Shown here: positions 1 through 8,572 of the stretch, one piece after another
Numbering within the stretch: position 1 is the stretch's first letter
How the letters are laid out: each line of letters starts with the position of its first letter
Assembly (NCBI GenBank): GCA_902463725.1
Contig: CABQGK010000011.1
Coordinates: 1-64,000, forward strand
Length of the DNA stretch: 64,000 bases
Reading direction: 5' to 3'
Source: an uncultured Sutterella sp.
GTDB lineage: Bacteria; Pseudomonadota; Gammaproteobacteria; Burkholderiales; Burkholderiaceae_F
Program-made: the position numbers and the translations under genes
Notes under the pieces: model-generated
Seen by the model: the letters and a program-made list of their open reading frames with translations, nothing else
Told to the model about the DNA's origin: nothing
Databases searched by the model: none

Positions 1-53
1 GCGCAACCTTGCCAAGGTTGAGGTCGCGAGTTCGAGACTCGTTTCCCGCTCCA
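1..53 (+). tRNA. tRNA-Gly(GCC), 5' end outside the window
   Basis: The 53 bases are identical to the 3' part of the complete tRNA-Gly at 77-152, including anticodon GCC and encoded CCA. The window starts inside the gene, so the first ~23 bases are missing. It is one unit of a tandem array that may continue to the left. Confidence 0.93.
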
Positions 54-76
54 AACGCCTGTTCCGAGAGAAGTAT

Positions 77-152
77 GCGGGAATAGCTCAGTTGGTAGAG
101 CGCAACCTTGCCAAGGTTGAGGTCGCGAGTTCGAGACTCGTTTCCCGCTCCA
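77..152 (+). tRNA. tRNA-Gly(GCC)
   Basis: A 76-nt cloverleaf begins GCGGGAATAGCTCAG and ends with an encoded CCA. The anticodon stem CAACC/GGTTG (103-107/115-119) closes the loop TTGCCAA, giving anticodon GCC at 110-112. The T-arm GCGAG-TTCGAGA-CTCGT is intact. It is identical over the shared length to the copy at 1-53, and an intrinsic terminator follows. Confidence 0.97.
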
Positions 153-159
153 GGATTCA

Positions 160-196
160 AAGGGAAGGGGAAGCGTTTTGCCTCCCCTTTTTCTTT
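160..196 (+). terminator. Intrinsic terminator after the tRNA-Gly pair
   Basis: The inverted repeat AAGGGGA (165-171)/TCCCCTT (183-189) is followed by a T-rich run. It ends the tRNA transcript before rpmF. Confidence 0.75.
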
Positions 197-459
197 ACCC
201 AATGAGCATGAGGATGAAAAAAGCGCTCCTTTGGGATGATGATCCTCAGTTTTTTTGCTAAAATCTGCGTCTTTCTGTGGGTGGCGATGGTCGGTTTTAC
301 TGCCGCCACGGGTGGTGTTCGATCCATCAGAAGCGACTTGTTTCAAAAACGCTCGCTTGACCCAACAGAAGATTTTTTCCGGAATGTCCATAAGTCACGA
401 TTGCGGGTGCAGGCTTGTGGACAACAGAAACTGCGCCCGCAGATATCGTGGGGTTTGCC

Positions 460-642
460 ATGGCTGTTCAGCAGAACAAAAAATCCACCAGCAAGCGCGG
501 TAATCACCGTGCTCATGACTTCTTGACCAATCCGCCGACCGCTGTCGAAGCGACGACTGGTGAAGTGCATCGTCGTCACCACATCAGCCCGACAGGTTTC
601 TACCGCGGCAAGAAGGTGATTGCAACGAAGGCTGACGAATAA
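460..642 (+). CDS. rpmF: 50S ribosomal protein L32
   Basis: The 60-residue protein starts MAVQQNKKSTSKRGNHRAHD, the typical L32 N-terminus, and continues to the conserved SPTGFYRGKKV near the C-terminus. L32 sits near the peptidyl-transferase region of the large subunit. The ATG at 460 was chosen because family members start at this point. In many proteobacteria the order is yceD-rpmF-plsX-fabH. Here no yceD is seen upstream and plsX is missing downstream. The 266 bases before it (194-459) hold no recognisable gene; a TAAAAT at 259-264 could be a -10 element, without a convincing -35. Confidence 0.95.
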   Translation: MAVQQNKKSTSKRGNHRAHDFLTNPPTAVEATTGEVHRRHHISPTGFYRGKKVIATKADE

Positions 643-742
643 TTGGTCGGTTGTGTTCTCGGCAGAGAGACGAAGAAGCTTCCTTTTGAGCAGCGTAGGC
701 TGTAAAAAAGTTGTCCCGAGCCGAGGAACTTGCCACTGAAAG

Positions 743-782
743 AGGATTCACTCTCGATGAGAAGGGGTGAATCCTTTTTTTT
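743..782 (+). terminator. Intrinsic terminator after rpmF
   Basis: The stem AGGATTCAC (743-751)/GTGAATCCT ends in a run of eight T. It separates rpmF from the rhodanese gene, so the two are probably separate transcripts. Confidence 0.85.
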
Positions 783-914
783 ACACGCCAAGCGAGACTG
801 TTTAGCTTTATTGAACGCGTTGAGCGCTCAGTTTGATTGTTGTTGCTCTCTGAGTATCCTTTAGCTAGTATGGGAATCGACTTCAATCCCAACCCTTTAT
901 ATAGGAGAAGTAAC

Positions 915-1343
915 ATGTCTCAGATTAAGACCCTGCTCTTTAGCATCAGCACGGCAGTGCTTGCCTGCTCGGCTTTGGGCTTAGCTACTCCCGCTTTTGC
1001 CTCCCCTGAAGAGGCTGCTGCCGCTGCACAAGCATCCTACCAAGTGATTCCTGCTGAGCAAGCCAAGGGGATGATGGGGCAAAAAGGTGTGGTCGTACTT
1101 GACGTTCGTACGCCCGAAGAGTATGCAGCTGGCCATATTGCTGGCGCACATAATGTGCCGCTCAATACCCTGAAGGAGGGGCAGAAACTCAGCCAAGTGC
1201 CTGATAGCTCGGAGACTATACTTGTGTACTGCAAGTCGGGTAAGCGCGCAGCGGCAGCTTCGGAAATCTTGTTGAAGTCTGGCTACAAAAAGGTTTTCAA
1301 TTTTGGCGGCGTGCAAAACTGGCCGTATGAACTAGTGAAATAA
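915..1343 (+). CDS. Periplasmic rhodanese-domain protein
   Basis: The 142-residue protein begins with a signal peptide (hydrophobic core about residues 6-22, likely cleavage after PAFA), so it should be exported. The mature part is a single rhodanese domain: the LDVRTPEEYAAGHIAGA motif and the active-site loop CKSGKR, whose cysteine would carry the persulfide. The start is the ATG at 915, preceded by AGGAGAAG. Single-domain rhodaneses move sulfane sulfur between thiols, but the substrate is unknown. It stands between terminators at 743-782 and 1371-1412, so it looks monocistronic. Its place between rpmF and fabH is usually held by plsX. Confidence 0.9.
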   Translation: MSQIKTLLFSISTAVLACSALGLATPAFASPEEAAAAAQASYQVIPAEQAKGMMGQKGVVVLDVRTPEEYAAGHIAGAHNVPLNTLKEGQKLSQVPDSSETILVYCKSGKRAAAASEILLKSGYKKVFNFGGVQNWPYELVK

Positions 1344-1370
1344 AAGGGAACGAGATCCCAAGATGAAAAT

Positions 1371-1412
1371 GGGGGTGTCGGCGCCTTAGGTGTGTTCCGA
1401 CGCCCTTTTTTT
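1371..1412 (+). terminator. Intrinsic terminator after the rhodanese gene
   Basis: The stem GGGTGTCGG (1373-1381)/CCGACGCCC (1397-1405), with one G-U pair, is followed by seven T. fabH starts 27 bases later. Confidence 0.85.
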
Positions 1413-1438
1413 GATTTCAGTGAGGAGCAATCAAGATA

Positions 1439-2425
1439 ATGTATTCAAAGGTCGTGGGAACGGGGTCTGCCCTGCCGCAACATCGACTCAGCAATGATGA
1501 GCTGGCGGCGCGGCTTGCTCAAGATGGTATTGAGACGAGCGACGAGTGGATTCGTACTCGTACTGGCATTGAGAGCCGCTACTTTGCAGACGCTACGTTG
1601 GGTGAGACAACAACCTCGATGGCGATTGCGGCCGCACGTCGCGCGCTTGAGGCAGCAGGCGTTGCTAGTAGCGACGTGGATCTTATTATTGTTGCCACCA
1701 CGACCCCTGACATGGTCTTCCCATCAGTAGCTTGCCACGTGCAGGCAGCGCTAGGGGCAGCAGGTTGTGCTGCCTTTGATGTGCAAGCTGTTTGCGCGGG
1801 GTTTATCTATGCGCTGAATGCCGCCGATGCGATGTTGCGCGCGGGTCCCTATCGCCGCGCGGTCGTGATCGGGGCGGAAACGATGTCCCGTCTGCTTGAT
1901 ATGAAGGATCGGAGCACTTGTGTGCTCTTTGGCGATGGAGCCGGTGCGGTGGTGCTCGAAAGTGCATCGGAGCCTGGTATTCTTGCCGCGCGTATGTATG
2001 CGGATGGGCGCTATGACGAGAATGTACTTGGCTTGTCCGCGCATTTCGAATCGGGCGCGGTGTGTGGTGATCCGTTTCTACGAATGGATGGACGTCAGGT
2101 GTTTAAGCTTGCAGTCGATGGGCTCACGCAGAGTGCACAGGAAGTGGCAGAACTCGCTTGTGTGCGCACCGAAGATGTGGCGCTTTTTGTACCACACCAA
2201 GCAAACCTACGCATCATGACGATGGTAGCCAAGAAGCTCGGCATTGATGAGCGTCGCATGGTCAAAACCGTGGCCGAACACGGCAATACTTCAGCGGCTA
2301 GTGTGCCGCTTGCGCTTGACAGTGCTGTGCGCGCGGGCTGTGTCAAACCTGGTGAACTTGTCCTGCTACAAGGCGTCGGTGCAGGGATGGCTTGGGGATC
2401 CGCACTGCTACGTTGGACGTACTGA
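1439..2425 (+). CDS. fabH: 3-oxoacyl-ACP synthase III (KAS III)
   Basis: This enzyme starts fatty-acid synthesis by condensing acetyl-CoA with malonyl-ACP in the cytoplasm. The 328-residue protein has the usual length and the Cys-His-Asn triad: Cys119 in AVCAGF, His253 in PHQANLRIM and Asn283 in EHGNTSAASVP. The start ATG lies behind GAGGAG. It is the first gene of the fab cluster, and fabD follows after about 100 bases. Confidence 0.97.
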   Translation: MYSKVVGTGSALPQHRLSNDELAARLAQDGIETSDEWIRTRTGIESRYFADATLGETTTSMAIAAARRALEAAGVASSDVDLIIVATTTPDMVFPSVACHVQAALGAAGCAAFDVQAVCAGFIYALNAADAMLRAGPYRRAVVIGAETMSRLLDMKDRSTCVLFGDGAGAVVLESASEPGILAARMYADGRYDENVLGLSAHFESGAVCGDPFLRMDGRQVFKLAVDGLTQSAQEVAELACVRTEDVALFVPHQANLRIMTMVAKKLGIDERRMVKTVAEHGNTSAASVPLALDSAVRAGCVKPGELVLLQGVGAGMAWGSALLRWTY

Positions 2426-2528
2426 GCACAAGGCGCCTATGCCTAAAAGGCGCGCGCCAAACTCATCTTTTTTGCTGAAGCCCAACCTGCTAGACTCAAG
2501 GACAATCCACAACTCGAGAGAGATTTTC

Positions 2529-3476
2529 ATGACAATTGCTTTTGTGTTCCCCGGACAGGGCAGCCAGAGCGTCGGGATGCTCGATGCGTTTCTGGACGTG
2601 CCTGGTGTGAGCCGTTTGCTCAAAGAAGCTGAAGACGTGTTAGGGGCAGAGCTCGTGGAGCTCATTGCAAAAGGGCCCGCGGAAACACTTTCGCTCACGA
2701 CCAATACGCAACCCGCGATGTTACTTGCGTCGAGCGTCTACTTTGAGGCGTGGCGGAGCGCGGGAGCTCCCCTACCTACGGTCTTGGCAGGGCATTCACT
2801 CGGTGAATACAGTGCTCATGTCGCAGCGGGAACCATGACGTTGGCTGAAGGGCTGGCGCTCGTGCGCTATCGTGCCGAACAAATGCAAGCCGCGGTGCCC
2901 GTGGGGGTGGGGGGAATGGCTGCGCTCCTGGGACTCGAGGAAGAAAAGGTTGAGGAAATTTGCTGCACTGCTTCGAGCGTGGGGCAAGTGGTTCCCGCCA
3001 ATAAGAACGCCCCTGGGCAGATTGTCATCGCAGGTGAACTCGCTGCGCTTGAAGAGGCTATTCGTCTGGCTAAGGAAGCGGGATGCCGCCGTGCCGTGAT
3101 GTTGCCAGTTTCGGCGCCCTTCCACAGTCCCTTAATGCGTACGGCCGCAGAGGCGTTGCGTGAGAGACTTTCGGGCATGACGCTCTCGGCGCCTGCATTG
3201 CCTGTCTACGCGAACGTGGACGCTGCCGTTCATCCAGTGAGCGAACTCGCTGATGTGCTCGCACGCCAAGCGTATAGCCCAGTGGAGTGGGTGCGTAGTG
3301 TCAATGCGATGCTTGCGGCTGGCGTCACCGATATCGTCGAGTGTGGTCCAGGAAAAGTGCTCACTGGGCTCATTAAACGTATTGCCCCGTCGGTGCGGCT
3401 CTACAACTTCTCAGATAAGACCACGCTAGAAGCGGCTATCAACGCACTCGTTGATGCGCAACAACCGACTCCCTAG
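2529..3476 (+). CDS. fabD: Malonyl-CoA:ACP transacylase
   Basis: FabD loads malonate from malonyl-CoA onto acyl carrier protein. The 315-residue protein starts MTIAFVFPGQGSQSVG, the classic N-terminus, so the ATG at 2529 is used although the frame is open far upstream. The nucleophile elbow GHSLGEY places the catalytic Ser at residue 90. A C-terminal VECGPGKVLTGL motif is present. It is second in fabH-fabD-fabG-acpP-fabF. Confidence 0.97.
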   Translation: MTIAFVFPGQGSQSVGMLDAFLDVPGVSRLLKEAEDVLGAELVELIAKGPAETLSLTTNTQPAMLLASSVYFEAWRSAGAPLPTVLAGHSLGEYSAHVAAGTMTLAEGLALVRYRAEQMQAAVPVGVGGMAALLGLEEEKVEEICCTASSVGQVVPANKNAPGQIVIAGELAALEEAIRLAKEAGCRRAVMLPVSAPFHSPLMRTAAEALRERLSGMTLSAPALPVYANVDAAVHPVSELADVLARQAYSPVEWVRSVNAMLAAGVTDIVECGPGKVLTGLIKRIAPSVRLYNFSDKTTLEAAINALVDAQQPTP

Positions 3477-3518
3477 TCAGGGCGTTGCTAGCAAAACAAT
3501 TCGAAGAGAATTTTGACT

Positions 3519-4289
3519 ATGACAGAATCGAAAACATTCAGCACAACAGCGCTTACGGGTAAAGTGGCGCTCGTTACAGGGGCGAGCCGCGGCATTGGGC
3601 ACGCTGTGCTTAAAGCCTTTGCGCAGGCTGGCGCGACTGTGATTGGTACGGCAACCACTGAGTCGGGTGCGCAGGGTATTCGTGCCGTGCTCGCAGAGTT
3701 GGGAGCCTCAGGTGATGGCGCTGTTCTCAACGTTAACGATGCCGAGGCCTCCGTCGCGCTCGTTGAGTCAACGGTTGAAAAATACGGTGCGATTCACATT
3801 TTGGTGAACAACGCAGGCATCACGCGCGATACGCTCGTGATGCGTATGAAAGAAGAACAATGGTCGGAGGTGATTGAGACCGACCTGAGCGCAGCCTTTC
3901 GCTTAGCCAAAGCGTGCGTGCGCCCGATGATGCGCCAGCGTGAAGGTCGCATTATTAATCTCAGTTCCGTGGTGGGCGCCATGGGCAACGCGGGGCAGGT
4001 CAACTATGCTGCGGCGAAGGCTGGTTTGATTGGGATGAGCATGGCGCTAGCTCGTGAGATCGGCTCTCGTGGTATTACGGTCAACGCGGTGGCCCCTGGC
4101 TTTATCGATACGGACATGACTGCGGGGCTTGCTGACGAGCACCGTGCACATCTGCTCTCGCAGATTCCCCTTGGCCGACTCGGTAAGGCGGAGGAAATTG
4201 CAGAGGCTTGCTTGTTCTTGGCCTCGCCCGCTGGGGCCTATATCACGGGTGCTACGCTTCATGTGAATGGCGGAATGTATATGGGTTAG
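3519..4289 (+). CDS. fabG: 3-oxoacyl-ACP reductase
   Basis: This NADPH-dependent reductase performs the first reduction of each elongation cycle. The 256-residue short-chain dehydrogenase has the TGASRGIG dinucleotide site (20-27), LVNNAG (about 95-100), catalytic Ser150 and Tyr163/Lys167 in NYAAAK. The ATG at 3519 has GAAGAGAA upstream. An unusual feature is the ~10-residue N-terminal lead before the fold. It lies 42 bases after fabD. Confidence 0.96.
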   Translation: MTESKTFSTTALTGKVALVTGASRGIGHAVLKAFAQAGATVIGTATTESGAQGIRAVLAELGASGDGAVLNVNDAEASVALVESTVEKYGAIHILVNNAGITRDTLVMRMKEEQWSEVIETDLSAAFRLAKACVRPMMRQREGRIINLSSVVGAMGNAGQVNYAAAKAGLIGMSMALAREIGSRGITVNAVAPGFIDTDMTAGLADEHRAHLLSQIPLGRLGKAEEIAEACLFLASPAGAYITGATLHVNGGMYMG

Positions 4290-4414
4290 TAGCGGCTACA
4301 CAAATTCCTTTTCAGTTGATACAATAGTAAGCTACTTATTTTTCAGGGAATTTTCCCTCAACTTCTTTTCCCCGCATTCGAGCGGGGGCAACCCCTTTGC
4401 GGAGCAAAGAGAAA

Positions 4415-4654
4415 ATGGACGAAATCGAACAGAAAGTTAAGAAGATTGTGGCCCAGCAGTTGGGTATCAAGGAAGAAGACGTTCGCAATGAAGCGAGCTT
4501 CATCGACGATCTCGGTGCTGACAGCCTTTCCACGGTTGAACTGTCGCTCGCTCTCGAAGACACCTTCGGTATTGACATCCCCGACACCGACCAGGAAAAG
4601 CTCCGTACGGTTCAGCTTGCCATTGACTACGTCAAGGAACACGCTGCCAAGTAA
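4415..4654 (+). CDS. acpP: Acyl carrier protein
   Basis: The 79-residue acidic protein carries the growing acyl chain on a 4'-phosphopantetheine attached to Ser37 in GADSLSTVEL. The motif is usually DSLDTVEL; here the residue after Leu is Ser. The ATG at 4415 gives the standard MDEIEQKVKKIV N-terminus. A terminator follows at 4720-4758, as expected for an abundant transcript. acpS, which adds the prosthetic group, is not in its common place near recO. Confidence 0.97.
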   Translation: MDEIEQKVKKIVAQQLGIKEEDVRNEASFIDDLGADSLSTVELSLALEDTFGIDIPDTDQEKLRTVQLAIDYVKEHAAK

Positions 4655-4719
4655 GGCGTTCTGCGTGACAATAGGCTGAGACGACTTCTTCACTTCTTTC
4701 CGTGAAAGCGTCTAGAGGT

Positions 4720-4758
4720 TGGGATCCGTTTACTTAGGCGGGTCCCATCGTCTTTTTT
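4720..4758 (+). terminator. Intrinsic terminator after acpP
   Basis: The stem TGGGATCCG (4720-4728)/CGGGTCCCA (4739-4747) is followed by a six-T run. The rest of 4759-4964 before fabF shows no gene and no clear further signal. Confidence 0.8.
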
Positions 4759-4964
4759 GGTGATCGAAAACAGTCTTTTTCTGCTAATCCCCTCGGATGA
4801 AAGTCGTATCCAATTGTTTTTCGTTGGGTACGTTCCCCTTGGGTGTCGCCCTTTGGTGAGAGCCGTTGAAGGAAGTTGCCTGCGCTAGGGCTTTACGGTG
4901 CGCACCATTCTAAGCTACTCTCTCCAAAGGTCGAATCCTCGTTCAACTATCGGAATTACAAGTT

Positions 4965-6200
4965 ATGCAACAACGTAGAGTGGTCGTCACTGGCCTAGGC
5001 ATGGTTTCCCCCATCGGTAACGACGTCGAGAGCAGCTGGAAGGCTGCACTCGCGGGCACAAGTGGTGTTGGCCCGATCACGCATTTCGATGCGTCGGCCT
5101 TTGGCTGTCAGATTGCTGCTGAAGTCAAGGATTTTGACGCGGGTAAATATCTTGACGTCAAAGAGGTTCGTCGTTTCGATCGCTTCATCCATTTTGGTGT
5201 GGCGGCGGGTCTGATGGCGCTTGAGGATTCGGGACTTGAGATAACCGAAGCGCTCTCCCCTGAGGTTGGCGTTGCCATTGGATCTGGGATTGGTGGTCTG
5301 CCGGTGATTTGTACGAATCATTCCGCTTATCTTGAGCGTGGCCCTCGTCGTATTTCCCCTTTTATGATTCCGGGTTGCATTGTGAATATGGCGGGTGGGC
5401 AGCTCGCTATCATGAAGAATCTCCGCGGACCGAACATCGCGCACTCCACCGCTTGCTCGACAGGGTTGCACGCCATCGGTGAAGCTATGTACATGATTCA
5501 GCGCGGTGACGCTGTGGCCATGGTGGCTGGGGGCGCGGAGGCGACCATTCATCCCTTGGCCATTGGCGCCTTCGATTCGATGCATGCCCTTTCGCGCCGC
5601 AATGATGACCCACAGATGGCCTCTCGTCCCTTTGACAAAGACCGTGATGGTTTTGTGATGGGTGAGGGCGCTGGCGTGTTGGTGCTCGAAGAGATGGCAC
5701 ACGCGAAGGCTCGCGGTGCGAAGATTTATGCCGAGATCGTAGGCTATGGTCTCACGGGCGATGCGTTCCACATTACCACGCCGTCGATGGATGGCCCGTT
5801 GCGTTGTATGCAGATGGCGCTTCGCCATGCTGGGCTCAAGCCTGAAGATATTGACTACCTCAATGCGCACGGCACGTCAACGCCGCTTGGTGATGCCAAT
5901 GAAGTCAAGGCAATTCGCGCCCTCTTTGGTGAGCATGTTGCTCACATGGTGGTCAACAGTACCAAGTCCATGACGGGGCATCTGCTCGGTGGTGCTGGCG
6001 GCATTGAAAGTGTCTTTACGGTGAAGGCGATTGAAAATCAGATCTCCCCGCCCACGATTAATATCGTCGAGCAAGATCCTGAGTGCGACATTGATTGTTG
6101 CGCCAATGAAGCTCGCCCCATGACGATTCGCTACGCCATGAAGAACTCTTTCGGTTTCGGTGGCACGAACTCCACGGTGATTTTCCGAGCAGTGCCCTAA
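4965..6200 (+). CDS. fabF: 3-oxoacyl-ACP synthase II (KAS II)
   Basis: FabF is the chain-elongating condensing enzyme. The 411-residue protein matches the usual length and has the Cys-His-His triad: Cys164 in STACSTG, His302 in NAHGTST and His339 in SMTGHLLGG. The C-terminal NSFGFGGTN motif is intact. It is the last gene of the fab cluster. In many betaproteobacteria the rpoE/mucB/mucD genes separate fabF from lepA; here only non-coding DNA does. Confidence 0.97.
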   Translation: MQQRRVVVTGLGMVSPIGNDVESSWKAALAGTSGVGPITHFDASAFGCQIAAEVKDFDAGKYLDVKEVRRFDRFIHFGVAAGLMALEDSGLEITEALSPEVGVAIGSGIGGLPVICTNHSAYLERGPRRISPFMIPGCIVNMAGGQLAIMKNLRGPNIAHSTACSTGLHAIGEAMYMIQRGDAVAMVAGGAEATIHPLAIGAFDSMHALSRRNDDPQMASRPFDKDRDGFVMGEGAGVLVLEEMAHAKARGAKIYAEIVGYGLTGDAFHITTPSMDGPLRCMQMALRHAGLKPEDIDYLNAHGTSTPLGDANEVKAIRALFGEHVAHMVVNSTKSMTGHLLGGAGGIESVFTVKAIENQISPPTINIVEQDPECDIDCCANEARPMTIRYAMKNSFGFGGTNSTVIFRAVP

Positions 6201-6758
6201 AACGGCATCGTTTACGGCGAGGAAAGGCACAAACTGCAGCGTCGCAGGCGTTTGACGGAAAAAAGTGTATCGAGCGGGTGGGCTACGGCTTTTTCCATGG
6301 CGGTACATGGTTCAAGGTAGCACTTGGCTAAAGTGCGTATGAAGTTAACTGTCCGTTGGGCGCTCAGCAGCACGAACTCACCGAAGTGAGCTAACAGGTC
6401 GTATCGTTAGTCGCAGCAGGAATCCTCTTGCTTAAGTAGGGGAGGATGTCAAGATTAGCTCCCTGCCTTTTCCTACGGCCATAATGGAGGCGCTCTGTGA
6501 TGGAGCACACCTCGTTAGGCCGCCTCAGGAGGGTATCGTGCACTCGGCAACGGGTGCACGAAACACTAACCGGTCGATCCTTACTTTGTGTAGCAGGATT
6601 GACCGGTTTTTTCGTGTAGACACGATCGCTCACTTTCTTCTGGACCTGTGCTCGGGGCGCATGGGAGCAAGATGATACAATGAGCCATCCATGTACGTGG
6701 GGAGCGGCGTCTTTTATGCTAGGCCGCTCAGTTCTTCAGTCACTTTCACCATCCGTCA
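6201..6758 (+). other. Gene-free interval with RNA-like secondary structure
   Basis: No supported coding sequence lies in these 558 bases. Several stems line up on the plus strand: GCAGG/CCTGC around 6417-6465 with an inner ATCCTC/GAGGAT, GAGGCG (6487-6492)/CGCCTC (6521-6526), and a 10-bp stem at 6537-6560 capped by a GCAA tetraloop. A strong terminator follows at 6568-6612. Together they look like a ~200-nt structured RNA. No known RNA family was recognised. Confidence 0.4.
6568..6612 (+). terminator. Strong intrinsic terminator upstream of lepA
   Basis: The 14-bp stem AACCGGTCGATCCT (6568-6581)/AGGATTGACCGGTT (6595-6608), with one G-U pair, ends in six T. It lies about 370 bases after fabF, so it probably ends a separate upstream transcript as well as any read-through. 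Confidence 0.85.
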
Positions 6759-8552
6759 ATGAAAAACATCCGCAATTTTTCGATCATCGCTCACATTGAC
6801 CACGGCAAGTCCACTTTGGCGGACCGCCTGATCCAGCGCTGCGGCGGTCTTTCCGACCGCGAAATGAGCGAGCAGGTCCTCGATAGCATGGACTTGGAGC
6901 GCGAGCGCGGCATCACCATCAAAGCTCAGACGGCTTCTCTGCGATATAAGGCCCGTGACGGTGAGGTCTACAACCTCAACCTTATTGATACGCCGGGGCA
7001 TGTTGACTTCTCTTATGAAGTGAGCCGTTCTTTGTCTGCTTGCGAGGGAGCTTTGCTGGTGGTTGACGCGACACAGGGCGTCGAAGCCCAGACCGTTGCC
7101 AACTGCTACACCGCTATTGATCTTGGTGTTGAGGTCATTCCTGTACTCAACAAAATGGATCTTGGCAGTGCCAATCCGATCGCGGCCGCTGAGGAAATTG
7201 AAGACGTCATTGGTATTGATGCGACGGACGCAATTCCTTGTTCGGCAAAAACGGGCATGGGGATCGACGAGATTCTTGAACGAGTGGTGCGCGACGTGCC
7301 ACCGCCCTCGGGAGATCCTGAGGCGCCGCTACAGGCACTGATCATTGACAGCTGGTTTGACAACTATGTTGGCGTGGTGATGCTTGTGCGCGTTGTGAAC
7401 GGTACGCTTCGTCAGAAGGACAAAATTCGCTTGATGGCCACGGGCGCGAGTCATTTGGTCGAGCAACTTGGTGTCTTTACGCCTAAGTCTGAAAGCCGTA
7501 CCGAACTTTCCGCAGGCGAAGTTGGTTTTGTGATTTCTGGCATTAAAGAGCTCAAAGACGCTCGCGTTGGCGATACAGTGACCTTGGCCGCAAAGCCCGC
7601 GGATAAACCAGTGCCGGGCTTTAAAGAGGTGAAGCCTCAGGTTTTCGCTGGGCTCTATCCAGTTGAAGCGAACCAGTACGAGGCACTGCGAGATGCGCTC
7701 ACCAAGCTGCAGCTCAATGACGCGGCGTTGCACTTTGAACCAGAAGTGAGTCAAGCACTTGGATTTGGATTCCGCGCGGGCTTTTTGGGACTTTTGCACA
7801 TGGATATTGTGCAGGAGCGCCTTGAGCGTGAGTACGACATGGATCTCATCACTACGGCACCCTCGGTGGTCTATGAGGTGCTCATGACCAATGGGGAAGT
7901 GGTGCAAGTTGAGAATCCTTCGAAGTTGCCGCCTGTCGACAAGATTGCCGAAATTCGTGAGCCCATTGACACGGTGACAATTTTCGTGCCCGATGAGCAC
8001 GTTGGCGCGGTGATGAAACTCTGCCAAGAAAAGCGTGGCGTTCAGCTTAATTTGGCTTACCACGGTCGCCAAGTACACCTCACGTACGAATTGCCACTCG
8101 CGGAAATTGTGCTCGACTTCTTTGACAGAATGAAGTCGTTGACGCGTGGCTATGCCTCCATGGACTACGAGTTCAAGGAATACCGTGCCAGCGACGTGGT
8201 ACGCGTGGATATGCTCATCAACGGTGACAAGGTTGACGCACTCTCGACGATTCTTCACCGCAGCAACGCTGTTGCGCGTGGTCGCGAGATTGTCACGCGA
8301 CTACGTTCGCTTATTCCGCGCCAAATGTACGAAGTGGCCATTCAGGCTGCCATTGGTGCCAATATCATTGCCCGTGAAAACGTCAAAGCGCTTCGTAAGA
8401 ACGTACTGGCAAAGTGCTACGGGGGCGACATTACGCGTAAGCGCAAGCTCCTAGAAAAGCAGAAAGCGGGTAAGAAGCGTATGAAGCAGGTGGGCTCTGT
8501 GGAAATCCCTCAGGAAGCGTTCCTTGCCATTTTGCAGGTTGACGAAAAGTAA
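6759..8552 (+). CDS. lepA: Elongation factor 4 (LepA GTPase)
   Basis: LepA is a ribosome-associated translational GTPase related to EF-G. The 597-residue protein has the usual length and starts MKNIRNFSIIAHIDHGKST, containing the P-loop. G3 (DTPGHVDFSYEV) and G4 (NKMDL) follow, and the C-terminal LepA-specific domain is complete (basic tail up to residue 597). lepB begins 20 bases downstream, as in most proteobacteria. Confidence 0.97.
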   Translation: MKNIRNFSIIAHIDHGKSTLADRLIQRCGGLSDREMSEQVLDSMDLERERGITIKAQTASLRYKARDGEVYNLNLIDTPGHVDFSYEVSRSLSACEGALLVVDATQGVEAQTVANCYTAIDLGVEVIPVLNKMDLGSANPIAAAEEIEDVIGIDATDAIPCSAKTGMGIDEILERVVRDVPPPSGDPEAPLQALIIDSWFDNYVGVVMLVRVVNGTLRQKDKIRLMATGASHLVEQLGVFTPKSESRTELSAGEVGFVISGIKELKDARVGDTVTLAAKPADKPVPGFKEVKPQVFAGLYPVEANQYEALRDALTKLQLNDAALHFEPEVSQALGFGFRAGFLGLLHMDIVQERLEREYDMDLITTAPSVVYEVLMTNGEVVQVENPSKLPPVDKIAEIREPIDTVTIFVPDEHVGAVMKLCQEKRGVQLNLAYHGRQVHLTYELPLAEIVLDFFDRMKSLTRGYASMDYEFKEYRASDVVRVDMLINGDKVDALSTILHRSNAVARGREIVTRLRSLIPRQMYEVAIQAAIGANIIARENVKALRKNVLAKCYGGDITRKRKLLEKQKAGKKRMKQVGSVEIPQEAFLAILQVDEK

Positions 8553-8572
8553 TTCACTAAAGGACAACTTTT

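Noticed and set aside
194..459. Short overlapping frames upstream of rpmF
   Set aside because: They overlap one another, have no ribosome-binding sites and do not resemble YceD, the usual neighbour.
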